Shown: positions 45,501 to 53,909, numbered from the stretch's first letter. The stretch is 64,000 nt of DNA from Pseudoalteromonas rubra (GCF_005887115.1 NZ_PNCJ01000004.1:31085-95084), one strand, 5' to 3'. Notes: generated from the letters alone by a model not told the origin. Numbers and translations: made by a program.

Positions 45501-46287
45501 GCACTCGGGTATTTGTTCTATCAACGCTTGCGATCTTGATACGTTCAAAAGTATCAGGCGAATTACTGGTAGTTATCAGGACATAGACATAATTGCAGAG
45601 CCTGGCGTGCATAATTTCCTGCTTATTGATAACAATAGTAAGCAGGTTCACCGATATCATCATGGCTCAGGTATAACGCATTTGACGCCGCATCCTGACT
45701 TTAATAGTAATGGCTTGGTGTTTGTTAAACGCAGGGAGCCTCTACAGGAGACCGACTCCGATAATACAGAGCCGAACAAATTTGATATTCTGGATTCAGG
45801 CGTATATCGCGTTACCCGCAACGGTATGGAACTGGTTCATTCCTGGAAAGACAAAGTGTTCAGTCAACACAGCGACCCGACTTATGCGGCGTTATGGATG
45901 AATACCGACACCGACCCTGAATTGGAGGTTGTTCACTATGTTAAGGTCAACCAAAATACCTACCGTGATGGCTTTTTAGAATATTCGTTCTCGGCCGACA
46001 GTAATGGTGACAATATTATCTACCATAAGTATCCGGGTTACCTGAACATTGGGCGTGAGTATCAGCGTGATATATTCGAACAGATATGTCTGGAGCAGTC
46101 TTGCCGACAGTCATTAATTCGGTTAGTCAAATCGGAAGAAGGCGCTCAGTTGAGAGCATCAGACAAGTTAACCGGGTTACCAATTTGGTCGCGCAATATT
46201 GCAAGTAGTAACCACGAAGGGGAAGTGCTTTATTATGATAAAGATCAAATATACTTCAGTGCAAACGGACTGCATGTAATTCGCTAG
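42583..46287 (+). CDS. Large FG-GAP/VCBS-type lipoprotein with PKD-like domain
   Basis: 1234 residues. A lipoprotein signal ends LLSACGGG (Cys about 19). A PKD/Ig-like region lies near residues 320-405 (WENEYTFAQGGEYLVTLIATD), and calcium-binding FG-GAP-like loops recur: DLDNDGELE (about 625), DLDGDGTAE (about 673), DLDGDGQCE (about 727), DLDNDGKQE (about 831). These repeats usually build a beta-propeller. The role is probably adhesion or polymer binding at the outer surface, an inference from domains. A terminator follows at 46349. Confidence 0.8.
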   Translation: MYKNWIGIAAAACLLSACGGGSDSTTSTPESELGFQTLSDNSGGDTPQKKLQALYGAKVEPAQIAPDNVMQIAHDVLYWRDITQFIVNSDTQGFTPRYPRFQQYDTRDHWLQENQLCESGNATFPKFENETVFKPSYEVVYENCKVGPLVANGKATLHLIGPDVAAGYVETFAIEIISGFSIHEQTENKTYQVQGYSTENDYNSSETVSMVFSHDGKKLAWVDYAGGRDGYDNVYLAQFGKVSRMSDSSITDEQGGEIRFSFKDEETWVGLRQSQGEYFSSFYQGTQNYSYYGDEEQAKWVKIANDDFNLTTLLADKGPTKVRFDAKNVVEKGTRVILRPNLLDAPDYNLSKVAWQITAPGASKPETNNQWENEYTFAQGGEYLVTLIATDTHNNSAQFSETIYVTGGGMGLYTEANIDVESELTDQTPYRAKVAIAENGSYQFALASGPAGMTVDEMGVVSWDGQQADTFNFADTAYYNVRVTDTDSQASMLVGGKIALMHKPKQLESLYHLSGDRPAKALSWTNPANANRAMLLRSSEEFEAGITSLTLQDGSLVVESNFFNTPTNGKVLNVTYSDSADELVYLYAHEYNYSRLKNFKISSDDAHVFSPESSLHRIAPYITDLDNDGELEIVNTYSENGVELYNSSYERSVARLLAIADSAYYSKWQECDLDGDGTAELLQTVSNSRSVQLNLISYVDKQLKAVRGSVLNKGSYFDDAIVNMIDLDGDGQCEGILSYVGDTDNTSLGWHTYDGETMVLEHITDGYSELAGFEYVPFTVNNNSLIFKSDSAMKTLSINLQESQFVTSLLEFSNGLDIQLNPEHSALVGRADLDNDGKQEWVYKHTLSTLDELYSKLGEHYETGYRFTAHDIVYVAVAVEQGLVTPKYRSEAISIAPVLTVLPADNGATRVVTDRDEYISGWYYTELDAQGNIRPNSRKKGWSQVIYRDDGSYYKLDSSDDTYTLYGVDDNVVHSGICSINACDLDTFKSIRRITGSYQDIDIIAEPGVHNFLLIDNNSKQVHRYHHGSGITHLTPHPDFNSNGLVFVKRREPLQETDSDNTEPNKFDILDSGVYRVTRNGMELVHSWKDKVFSQHSDPTYAALWMNTDTDPELEVVHYVKVNQNTYRDGFLEYSFSADSNGDNIIYHKYPGYLNIGREYQRDIFEQICLEQSCRQSLIRLVKSEEGAQLRASDKLTGLPIWSRNIASSNHEGEVLYYDKDQIYFSANGLHVIR

Positions 46288-46348
46288 TCTTTAAAAGCCG
46301 GTGTCACGCATTTATAACCGCTGTGGCACCGAATATACCCCACTTCCA

Positions 46349-46373
46349 GCAGGCCCTTCATCGGCCTGTTTTT
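46349..46373 (+). terminator. Rho-independent terminator
   Basis: GCAGGCC - CTTCATC - GGCCTG followed by TTTTTC. It lies about 60 bases after the large lipoprotein gene and before the methyltransferase. Confidence 0.8.
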
Positions 46374-46472
46374 CTTATCTGTGGTTGTGAGTTTTCACAA
46401 AGGTTTGCACCACTCAGACGCCTGCGCTATGTTATTGAAAAGTCACTAAGGCACTTACAATTAATTGATATC

Positions 46473-47258
46473 ATGGATTATTTAAGCATTAATAAATCAG
46501 CTTGGGACAAAAGAACCCAGGTACACGTGGCGTCTGAGTTTTATGATGTTGCCGGGTTTAAAGCCGGGCAATGTTCATTGAACCCGGTTGAGCTGGCACA
46601 GGTGGGGGATGTACAGGGCAAGTCTTTACTGCATCTGCAATGTCACTTTGGTCAGGATACTTTGTCCTGGGCCCGACTGGGCGCTGAGGTGACAGGTGTA
46701 GACCTGTCAGAAAGTGCCATCGCGCAGGCGAATAGCCTTAAAGATGCGTTGGGCCTTAAAGCGCAATTCATTGAAAGCGATGTGATCCAGTTTGGTCAAA
46801 GTAACACACAGCAGTTTGATATTGTGTTTACCTCATATGGCGTATTGTGCTGGTTGCCCGACTTAACTGCATGGGCCCATACTGTGACCAGCGCACTCAA
46901 AGCGGGCGGAGTGTTCCACTTGGTTGAGTTCCATCCTTTCAATGACTTGCTGGCCGGTTATGCTTATTTTCCCGATGGGGCGCCGGATATCGAGCAAGAG
47001 GGCACTTATACTGAAAACTGCGATGGAACTAAAGCCACCACAGTGACCTGGACCCATTCTGTCAGTGACGTGGTCAATGCGCTGATTGGTGCTGGTCTGA
47101 ATATTGAGTCTTTTGCTGAGCACCCTTATAGCCCTTACGATTGCTTTGAGGGGCTGGAGTTTGTGCCGAAGCTGGGATACCACAAGCTGTATCAGGGTCA
47201 GCAGGTGCCAATGCTATATTCAATTAAAGCCAGTAAAAGCAAGCGCTCCGATAATTAA
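46473..47258 (+). CDS. Class I SAM-dependent methyltransferase
   Basis: 261 residues. Motif I region LLHLQCHFGQDTLSWARLGAEVTGVDLSE (about 52-80) is the SAM site with its acidic end, followed by VFTSYGVLCWLPDLTAW and a LVEFHPF segment. It resembles methyltransferases of small molecules; the acceptor is unknown. The ATG at 46473 opens MDYLSINKSAWD; upstream in-frame codons overlap the terminator. Its end overlaps the convergent membrane-protein gene by 4 bases. Confidence 0.8.
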   Translation: MDYLSINKSAWDKRTQVHVASEFYDVAGFKAGQCSLNPVELAQVGDVQGKSLLHLQCHFGQDTLSWARLGAEVTGVDLSESAIAQANSLKDALGLKAQFIESDVIQFGQSNTQQFDIVFTSYGVLCWLPDLTAWAHTVTSALKAGGVFHLVEFHPFNDLLAGYAYFPDGAPDIEQEGTYTENCDGTKATTVTWTHSVSDVVNALIGAGLNIESFAEHPYSPYDCFEGLEFVPKLGYHKLYQGQQVPMLYSIKASKSKRSDN

Positions 47259-47626
47259 CTCGCTCCATTGGTTTGGCGCACAGCGGTGCGCTCCCAAACC
47301 CAGCAAAACAGTAAGGCAACGACACCACTGGCATAGGTGATATACAAAGGTACTGACGTATTGGCATCTTCGGCATACATGAATATGTCAGACATCACCG
47401 CAGCCACCACCGCACCTGTCACCAACCAGGCAGCGGCATAATACAGCCTATGCCAGGGTGCACTCATATACCCTGAAAGCACCACGCAAGCTGCCGCAAC
47501 GCCGCCAATCACCGGCTTTTTCCACCAACCTGCGTACTCCGCCATCATGCCAGCAAGGGTTGCTGAGGCAATAAAGGTGATTACCACTATTACAATAGAC
47601 AGTAAGAGCTTAAGCATTTGTTGCAT
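47255..47626 (-). CDS. Small four-helix membrane protein
   Basis: 123 residues with four hydrophobic segments (about 5-28, 38-54, 64-84, 93-112). No family is recognised with confidence. It converges on the methyltransferase gene with a 4-base overlap, so the two cannot share a terminator of ordinary form. Confidence 0.7.
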   Translation of the reverse strand: MQQMLKLLLSIVIVVITFIASATLAGMMAEYAGWWKKPVIGGVAAACVVLSGYMSAPWHRLYYAAAWLVTGAVVAAVMSDIFMYAEDANTSVPLYITYASGVVALLFCWVWERTAVRQTNGAS

Positions 47627-47964
47627 AGGTCACCTTTTCTTCCTTCAAACATTGTTCAGGATAGCCTATCTCCTTCATATCGCGAGACTTTTATTACTTT
47701 TTATCAGAAGCGCTACGACTAACTATAAAATCTGGCTTGGCTTTTATGGGTTTAAATTTTTTCATCGAAAGACAGTGTTTTTAACGGAGGGGGAAGTAAT
47801 GTTGTGATAAATAAAAAACACAATATCCAAACCTGAGTTATTTATTGTCAGTACTTGAGTGTCACCAGATGGGGAGGCGAAAGGTTACGCGGGTAACCGT
47901 AAGCTAAATCTCGTGGCTTTGCCATATGATAATTTTTTAACTAACAAATAGCTGAGGTTTTAAA
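47627..47964. other. Intergenic region, nothing recognised
   Basis: About 340 AT-rich bases. Short frames here lack ribosome-binding sites. It presumably carries promoters for the flanking divergent genes. Confidence 0.35.
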
Positions 47965-48639
47965 ATGTATAAAAAATCGGTATTACTATCTGCATTGCTC
48001 TCAATTTCAAGTGCATGGAGTGTAATGGCTACGGAAGAGTCGCAGTTTAGTGGCCTTGAGTTGCATGTTTCTGGCAATTCAGAGGGCATGGAATACGGTG
48101 AGTTTGATGTTAGTTTTCATAACCTACGCGGCGATATTGTCCACTCTGAATTACTGTTGTGTAGCTCGACTGAGCATAATCAGTGTTTGCTAAAGTCAAG
48201 CATACAAGGTCCCTGGTCCGCTGTTGTTATCGAATCCACGAATGGAAGTATGAGCGGTTACGGTCTTCAAACTGACGTGACAAATAATACGTTGAAGATG
48301 CAGAACAAAATGACCTCAATTGGGCTGGTTTCAAGCGGTGCAAATGACGTTCATGGTTTTAATGCTGATGTTTATTCCTCTGAAAACAGAGAGTACTTCA
48401 CAGGAACTGCTTCTCGTATTATCTGGAAAAACCAACTCGATGCTGCGATATCTCAACTTCGTGCCAGCGCGATAAATGAGTGGAATAAAAAGGCTAAAGC
48501 CAAGTTTGGAGACTTCGACTGGTGGAATAAGGGATCACACAACAACCGGGTTCAATGTCAACCACATTGGGAAACGGTTGTGTATGGGTTTTACTACTGC
48601 CAGGCAGATGCATATGTAAAATACGTGACTCTGCAGTAA
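47965..48639 (+). CDS. Exported protein of unknown function
   Basis: 224 residues with a signal peptide (about 1-22). The mature part has several Cys (LLLCSSTEHNQC, RVQCQPHWE, YYCQADAY) and a Trp-rich end (FGDFDWWNKG). No family is recognised. It marks the left border of the accessory zone that follows. Confidence 0.65.
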   Translation: MYKKSVLLSALLSISSAWSVMATEESQFSGLELHVSGNSEGMEYGEFDVSFHNLRGDIVHSELLLCSSTEHNQCLLKSSIQGPWSAVVIESTNGSMSGYGLQTDVTNNTLKMQNKMTSIGLVSSGANDVHGFNADVYSSENREYFTGTASRIIWKNQLDAAISQLRASAINEWNKKAKAKFGDFDWWNKGSHNNRVQCQPHWETVVYGFYYCQADAYVKYVTLQ

Positions 48640-49042
48640 TAGGATTGAGCCTTAACATTGGGTTGTGTCTCTTGCTTTTTTATAGAGCTTTCAAAGTTCT
48701 AATATATTCATTACTGAGCTGTATCGTTTATAAAGTGAATTATACGACCCAATTTTGATGTACTGATCAAGCCCAACCAGACACATTCTTTTTATAATTT
48801 TCATACTCAATTAGGCTCATATCACCCGGTGAGCTGTGCTGTCGACTGTTAGGCTTGGCAAAGAGGCCCGGCGACGAAGCGATTATGTTATGGCAGGAAA
48901 GCAACTGCACTGGGCTATACGTGAATACGTGCGCTTGATACACCTGCTCGGGAGGCCTCAATTATGAGGGGATCCCCCAGCGCCCGCCTAATACGCAATA
49001 TGTTGGCATGGCTTTTTGCGTTGTTTGCTAAAACCATGACAA
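48640..49042. other. Non-coding stretch at the edge of the accessory zone
   Basis: About 400 bases without a supportable gene. A block on the minus strand reads TAGCAAACAACGC ... TATTGCGTATTAGGCGGGCGC (48976-49030), which recalls integron attC ends but lacks a clean fold. A 10-bp palindrome GGGGATCCCC is at 48968-48977. Confidence 0.35.
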
Positions 49043-49357
49043 CTAAACATTGTCGGAGTTGAGGTGCTTGTTATGTTTACCTGCTCGATGAAATAAACAT
49101 GATAGAGCAGTAGCGTAAATTGTGAAGAAAAGTACAAAAGCAACAAATAGGCTTAATTGTGCAGCCCAATTGTTTTTCGTAGACATCTCATAAATCAAAT
49201 ACACAGAAATAGGTAACGAAAGAAGGTAGCTAGTGCTCTTAGCAATAGATTTATCAAAAATGGAAATCAACTTTTCAACCAAGCTTGGAGAAAAGTTTAA
49301 AACAAGTGGGACAATTAATAAGCCAGCAAACAGTATATCTATTACAACGTCTTTCAA
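49043..49357 (-). CDS. Small membrane protein in cassette-like setting
   Basis: About 104 residues with three hydrophobic spans (VVIDILFAGLLIVPLVL, SYLLSLPISVYLIYEM, LSLFVAFVLFFTIYATAL), the rest short loops. A TTG start at 49357 with GGAG 8 bases upstream is preferred, since the longer frame to 49399 would begin inside an attC-like site. No family is recognised. It lies immediately after that site in the cassette direction. Confidence 0.55.
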   Translation of the reverse strand: MKDVVIDILFAGLLIVPLVLNFSPSLVEKLISIFDKSIAKSTSYLLSLPISVYLIYEMSTKNNWAAQLSLFVAFVLFFTIYATALSCLFHRAGKHNKHLNSDNV

Positions 49358-49381
49358 TTTAGAAACTCCATATCTATGTAA

Positions 49382-49492
49382 ACATAACAACGCTTGCATA
49401 ACCGGTGAGTGCTACTGGGGTGATTTTTGCCCCGAAGGGAATAGCAAAAAGCGCAACAATAGTACGAATCCGAGTTTATGCACTTGTTAGAT
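49382..49492 (-). other. attC-like recombination site, candidate 1
   Basis: On the minus strand it starts ATCTAAC (fits RYYYAAC) across the stop codon of the 209-residue protein and ends in GTTATGT. The ends pair as TAACAA-gTGCA with TGCA-agcg-TTGTTA, and the middle can fold further (TGCTA/TAGCA, GGGG/CCCC). The right core fits GTTRRRY imperfectly. The position, from one stop codon to the next gene, is that of an integron cassette site. Confidence 0.5.
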
Positions 49493-50116
49493 GCGAATAA
49501 ACCTAGTTAAAGATTTAGTAACCAAGTCCGCCGCCATTAATATTGGATCATTACTTAAAGGAATATCTTTTTGTTTGTGTTTATTTAGAATACTACGTAT
49601 TAATTCAACATTTTCATCATCATCTATTTCTTGATCAAGAGATTTCAGCCTTGCTCTCGCTTCTAAAGATTCTTTTATCGCTAAATTTAGCTCATGGTCA
49701 GTTTCAATCTTTTTCGCTATCTGAGGTTCATAACGTTCGAGTTGGTTTTTGTAAAATAAAACTAGCCCAGCTTTTTGCACAGAAATTTCCATTAGCTTCT
49801 TCTTTCTTTCGAGATCTATTAGCTGCTGCTCTGTTTCCGACTTATTTGATTTTACGTTTTCTAAATCTTGCGCTGCTTTCATTAGACTTTGGAGCTTTTC
49901 TAGCTCTTCTTCTTCAAAGTCGGTACTTCTAATTTTCTTCGAGCTTGCAAATGCCAATAATCCGACAACAGATGCCAAACCAGTTACAAAAGAAAAATGA
50001 GTGTCATACAACCCGGCCAGTTCATCAGATAACCATCCAGCTGAACTTGCGATAAAACCACCAATAGAAACGAATATCAGCAAGACTATTACTAAAAATA
50101 CAATTACCCTGAACAT
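49487..50116 (-). CDS. Membrane-anchored coiled-coil protein, unknown
   Basis: 209 residues. Two hydrophobic spans at the N-terminus (about 3-27 and 42-60) are followed by a long charged coiled coil (about 68-175: EEEELEKLQSLMKAAQDLE and on). No catalytic motif. It is AT-rich, an orphan, and its stop codon lies inside an attC-like site. Just upstream of its start is a GTTAGAT end with a matching ATCTAAC 21 bases away. Confidence 0.65.
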   Translation of the reverse strand: MFRVIVFLVIVLLIFVSIGGFIASSAGWLSDELAGLYDTHFSFVTGLASVVGLLAFASSKKIRSTDFEEEELEKLQSLMKAAQDLENVKSNKSETEQQLIDLERKKKLMEISVQKAGLVLFYKNQLERYEPQIAKKIETDHELNLAIKESLEARARLKSLDQEIDDDENVELIRSILNKHKQKDIPLSNDPILMAADLVTKSLTRFIRI

Positions 50117-50329
50117 TCAATTATTCCTTATTTCCATACCAGCATCTAACAGCTTATTAGCGTGAATACCGGTTAGATCCAGTTCCTAAAACCGTACAGA
50201 TCCACAGCTAAATTATTTTATTCATAATAAGAACAATAACCTACCACTATTGTACTAGCTACTCAAGCCAAAACGGCTCTGTTAAAATCGAGCCTTGTTC
50301 ATAGCGAGACTTGGGGGCTCGTTATGGAA
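50117..50329. other. Upstream region with short attC-like inverted repeat
   Basis: ATCTAAC (50144-50150) and GTTAGAT (50172-50178) are perfect complements 21 bases apart; both fit the RYYYAAC/GTTRRRY cores. At 35 bases the whole is shorter than normal attC sites, so it is only a possible remnant. Confidence 0.35.
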
Positions 50330-50480
50330 ACAAAAACAAAGACACCCAGTACAAAGGAACAAAATATAGCCACCCAGCGTTATCTGTCTATTTTTTAGTT
50401 TCTTAGTTGATGAAAGCAAGTGCTATATAGGCTTAGATAAGGGAGAAATCGCGAGAGGCGGCTTCATGGGTAAGGAACCA
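50330..50480 (+). repeat. Direct repeat, copy 1 (matches 53910-54034)
   Basis: AACAAAGACACCCAGT, then GTTATCTGT, GATGAAAGCAAGTGCTATAT, AAGGGAGAAATCGCGAGAGG and GGCTTCATGG. The same blocks occur upstream of and into the gene at 54020. Here the reading frame that follows (MGKEPQQKP) stops after nine codons, so this copy includes only the truncated start of that gene. Confidence 0.7.
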
Positions 50481-50573
50481 CAGCAGAAACCGTAGTTTTT
50501 GCAAACCACGTAGAACGGTTAAGCGTTGATTGAGTGTGACATTCATCATTTAAACTTCGGATAGAGGCTTATG

Positions 50574-51545
50574 CTAGCCCAATAAGCGCTCACAATTAGT
50601 CAGATTGGGGCGTCGCTTTTTTTGTAGATGCGCACAGTATTCAGTCATTGCCTGCCGTCTGCCGACGGCACCAGGGAATATTTTGGTAAATCGTGTAGTG
50701 AGTTTTTGCCAGTCTTCTGGCTCTATTTGTAACCGAGCGAGAATAGGCTGGGTTTCGCAGATGTGACCTCGCTTGTCTGTACTAACGCATCGGCCGGTGA
50801 GTTCTACGAGTTCAATGTAGTACTTAAGCTCAAAGGGTAATCCTTTGGGCATGTTTTGTCTGGGGTTGCCAGCAAAACGCAGAAGGTTCTTCGGTTGCGT
50901 GCCGTTCTGGACGTGTTCAATGCGTTTTTTGATGCTGGTATGGTCAGAGGTTTCGGGTGTGTTAGCCATTTTGGCTCTGATTGGATTGAGGTCAACATAG
51001 GCCATACAGGCGGCCAGAGCGGCTTCATCGAGTAGTGCCTGGGACTTAAATCTGCCCTCCCAGAACCGGCCTGTACAGCCATCTTCTTTATTGGCTCGGC
51101 GAGCAATGTCTTCGTTCAGTACGCGCATAAACCAGCTAATACTCGCAAGTCTCTCCCTATACTTCTCGATAATATCGTCAAGCATCAAACGCTCAGACGG
51201 ATTAAGTTCGTTACCTTCGATGAATTTGTGCGTCAGCCAGTTTCCCTTAAATAGCTTATGCCAGCGGATGACGATGGCTTTGTCATTCAATCGATTGGCT
51301 TTTTTATCATCCACATATAATACGATATGGGTATGATTGCTCATGACAGCGTAAGCGCAGATATCGATACAGAAAATGGTGCCCAGCAGGAGAAGCTTTT
51401 CTTCAACCCATTCACGGCGATGCTCATAAGATTGGCCTGTTAATGGGTCCTCACCACACAAAAAGGCACGCCTGACACAGCGCGAGATGCAATGGTAATA
51501 TTTTGTGTCAACTAAACTGACCTGGCTTTTCCGTGCCATTGGCAT
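50574..51545 (-). CDS. REP-associated tyrosine transposase (Y1/HUH, IS200-like)
   Basis: 323 residues. The HUH motif is seen in YAVMSNHTHIVLYVD (about 65-79), with the N-terminal YYHCISRCVRRAFLC and the GRFWEGRFKSQALLDEAALAACMAYVDLNP block typical of the family. Such single-copy transposases are thought to mobilise REP palindromes rather than themselves; the window is full of a REP-like element, making it a candidate partner. No terminal repeats were found at its ends. It may itself be cargo of the accessory zone. Confidence 0.85.
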   Translation of the reverse strand: MPMARKSQVSLVDTKYYHCISRCVRRAFLCGEDPLTGQSYEHRREWVEEKLLLLGTIFCIDICAYAVMSNHTHIVLYVDDKKANRLNDKAIVIRWHKLFKGNWLTHKFIEGNELNPSERLMLDDIIEKYRERLASISWFMRVLNEDIARRANKEDGCTGRFWEGRFKSQALLDEAALAACMAYVDLNPIRAKMANTPETSDHTSIKKRIEHVQNGTQPKNLLRFAGNPRQNMPKGLPFELKYYIELVELTGRCVSTDKRGHICETQPILARLQIEPEDWQKLTTRFTKIFPGAVGRRQAMTEYCAHLQKKRRPNLTNCERLLG

Positions 51546-51651
51546 TTGCTTCGTCCTTATCCTTGGAGCCGTAGCATATTAAAAGCATAGATGGCGGAGG
51601 CATGGTAGACAAGTTTTTGAATGGGTGTCTGCGTTGTTCATGCGTTGTTCA

Positions 51652-52137
51652 TTACGTATTACCAAAATACTCGAAGTCTTTATCGTTATAAATTGAGGTA
51701 TAAACTATTTTAAATTTAAGGTTTTCACGAATAATTGCTACCTCTTTAGCTAAGTCTTCACCTTGCTCAATAATCAACTCATATAAGTCAATTTGCTTGC
51801 CAGCTGAAATATACTCATGCTCTGAGGGGTGATAAAATACATGGCCTACATCTAAACCCAATGCACCTAAAGCTTCGTCGTAGGCGCTTTCTTTAAAACC
51901 AGAGATTTCATTGCCAGATGCAACTAGCTTGAACTCTTTAATCACAGCTGGACCTAGACCATTGTTTTCTAGAATAAACTTACAGTTATCATCCACAGTA
52001 TGCCTATGGACAATAAGGTGAGGAGCAACTGAAAGCTTATTATGTTCTTTAGATAAATGAGCTTGGTAAAATGTCGCTCCTAAAGCTATCGTAGCAACTA
52101 GCATTGATGCTAGTGCAATGTATTCGGATGCACCCAT
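51652..52137 (-). CDS. Single-span membrane protein, unknown, cassette-like
   Basis: 161 residues. An N-terminal span (about 5-26) is followed by a soluble domain with an Ig-like strand pattern (FILENNGLGPAVIKEFKLV). Proteins of this layout are common in integron arrays and genomic islands but have no known role. The start lies 10 bases after a good attC-like site on the same strand. Confidence 0.65.
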   Translation of the reverse strand: MGASEYIALASMLVATIALGATFYQAHLSKEHNKLSVAPHLIVHRHTVDDNCKFILENNGLGPAVIKEFKLVASGNEISGFKESAYDEALGALGLDVGHVFYHPSEHEYISAGKQIDLYELIIEQGEDLAKEVAIIRENLKFKIVYTSIYNDKDFEYFGNT

Positions 52138-52147
52138 ACTTTTTTAT

Positions 52148-52200
52148 ACCTAACGCTTTAGTGTTTATGCGTACGCAGTACGCATAATTGCTTGTTGAAC
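52148..52200 (-). other. attC-like recombination site, candidate 2 (best)
   Basis: On the minus strand: GTTCAAC (fits RYYYAAC), AAGC, a perfect 10-bp palindrome TTATGCGTAC-TGC-GTACGCATAA, ACACTAAAGC, GTTAGGT (fits GTTRRRY). The 53-base length, both core sites and a strong central hairpin match integron attC sites. It ends 10 bases before the next gene, where a cassette junction is expected. Confidence 0.65.
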
Positions 52201-52520
52201 TGGGCCGCTACCTGCACGCCGTATCCGGCTGGTGTGGTTTATGCTATGGGGATTTGCTTTTGATGAGTAACTTCTGTTCTGAACCGTTTGTGACTTAAAC
52301 CGTTACAACCTGACTCATTCCCTGCCTGAACAACGTTATTTATGCGTATTATTAGACCCATTTTTTCCCTATTTGGCAAGGTGTTGTGATTTCCACACAG
52401 CATGGCTTGCTCCCCCTTGCATATTGCATTGGCAGAGTCGCCTATCTGTTATGTTCATTTGTCAGGCAACCACATCAGGTCGCAAACAACAAAACACAGA
52501 CACCCAGTAAACCAGTTAAG
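52201..52520. other. Non-coding stretch in accessory zone
   Basis: About 320 bases without a supportable gene. Near 52487 a short block (AACACAGACACCCAGTA) resembles the start of the direct repeats at 50330 and 53910. Confidence 0.35.
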
Positions 52521-52676
52521 CCCGATATATGTCAGAGCAACACATTTATAGCGGACAGGACCAAATATCAGGCATGACAAAGCAGGTAAAATAACGAACA
52601 AGATACGACAACGCGCTATCTTGCGGGCCTACTCGGCTTGACATCGCTGGAGCGTCCATATACGTCTGCGTTGTTA
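52521..52676 (-). repeat. Dispersed element, copy B (matches 29317-29464 inverted)
   Basis: On the minus strand, starting at the DUF4393 stop codon: TATGGACGCTCCAGCGATG, AAGCCGAGTAGG, GATAGC, then TTGGTCCTGTCCGCT and AAATGTGTTGCTC. Block order and spacing match copy A. The outer ACAACGC/GCGTTGT pair (52600-52670) could form a stem. Confidence 0.65.
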
Positions 52677-53522
52677 CTTGTTTATAGATGAAAATATTGA
52701 GTTACTATCTTTCTCTATATCGTCAAGTGAGTGCATAGCAATAGCACCCTCTGGAATATCAATAGGCTTATCGACTTTATTAATGTCCAATTCAAAGAAC
52801 CTGTGTGCGTTGGGGTCGCTCGCACCTAGAGCCCATAAGAACAACTCAGCTCCTATTAAGCTTGGCTCAACATAAGCACCAAACATGTGTGCATGAGGAT
52901 GTGCTCGCCTAAGATCACTAGGTTCACCATAAGCAAAATTATTACTTATAAGTCCTAAAGAGTGTAACCCTACTATTGCACTGACCATTAACTCCCATGA
53001 TTGCAACTGTTCTTCGTGAGGAAAGATTTCATGTATAAATGGTAAAGTTAAAACCAAGCCAACATTGCCACTTTGATACCAATGTCCAAGGTTAACTCCT
53101 TTAGCTTTATGTAGCCGTAATACCTCATAATAGAATGAAAAATGAAGTCGTAGTTGATGCGTAGGCATTTCTTTAACTTTTGAAAGAAAAGGGAGACAGT
53201 AATCATTTTCGCTATTTTCTTCGCGGGAACCTGCCAACAATCCTCCGTAGTATTCTGCTGTAATGTCTTCCTCACAAAACCTGCCATCATCAAGTATATG
53301 GCGAAGAACCCTTGGATTTACTCCGCCCTTAGAATCAATTCGACTTCCTAACTTTTTTTCAGCCTTTGCAAAAATTCCATCTAAATTTATATTGCATTTT
53401 TTTATAAATCCAGCCAGCTCTCCTCCAACATAATCAGCAGACGGCCCTAAGATTTTGGTTAAAACATCCTTGGAGCCGAGTACAGCTAGTCCAGCTCCAG
53501 CAATGGTTAATGGATCGGGCAT
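52674..53522 (-). CDS. DUF4393/Abi-alpha-like protein
   Basis: 282 residues. Family-like blocks: LGPSADYVGGELAGFIKKC (about 26-44), ILDDGRFCEEDITAEYYGGLLAGSREE in part (about 75-101) and MPTHQLRLHFSFYYEVL (about 118-134). The Abi-alpha family takes its name from abortive-infection contexts, so a phage-defence role is possible but unproven. AAGGAGAAATC precedes the ATG. It is the rightmost intact minus-strand ORF of the accessory zone. Confidence 0.7.
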   Translation of the reverse strand: MPDPLTIAGAGLAVLGSKDVLTKILGPSADYVGGELAGFIKKCNINLDGIFAKAEKKLGSRIDSKGGVNPRVLRHILDDGRFCEEDITAEYYGGLLAGSREENSENDYCLPFLSKVKEMPTHQLRLHFSFYYEVLRLHKAKGVNLGHWYQSGNVGLVLTLPFIHEIFPHEEQLQSWELMVSAIVGLHSLGLISNNFAYGEPSDLRRAHPHAHMFGAYVEPSLIGAELFLWALGASDPNAHRFFELDINKVDKPIDIPEGAIAMHSLDDIEKDSNSIFSSINK

Positions 53523-53613
53523 GATTTCTCCTTGAGGGCTAACAGATAATTAGACTCCCTCCTTCCTGCTATGCTTATTACTAGCTAGCTTTTATGATTG
53601 GAGTCATACAGTT

Positions 53614-53906
53614 ATGAGCAATACTACAGTGATCGGTGTTGATTTGGCAAAAGATGTTTTGCAGGTTTGCGTGTACGCAAACAATCAGCTGCGTTCGAAT
53701 GCAGAAATGACACGCGAGCATTTACATCTTTGATTGCAACTCAGTCACTTTCAACCATCGTATTTGAGGCATGTGTTACGTCCAATTATTGGAAGAGGCT
53801 CTCTAGCAGTTACAAACACCGAGCGTTAATCGTAAGCCCACAGCTTGTTTCGCGTATTAGGCAGCACCAAAACATGGACAAAAACGACGCACTTGCTATA
53901 GGACAC
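53614..53906 (+). pseudogene. IS110 family transposase remnant (5' part, frameshifted)
   Basis: Begins MSNTTVIGVDLAKDVLQVCVYAN (first catalytic Asp of the DEDD site), but stops after MTREHLHL. A one-base shift near 53710 resumes as SLIATQSLSTIVFEAC (catalytic Glu), then LIVSPQLVSRIRQHQNMDKNDALAIG. Homology ends at about 53906, where the direct-repeat sequence begins. The C-terminal serine-containing half is missing. It is a dead fragment that may mark a past rearrangement. Confidence 0.8.
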
Positions 53907-53909
53907 AAA

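Noticed and set aside
49043..49399. ATG at 49399 as start of the small membrane protein
   Set aside because: It would lie inside the attC-like site; the TTG at 49357 has a GGAG at the right distance.
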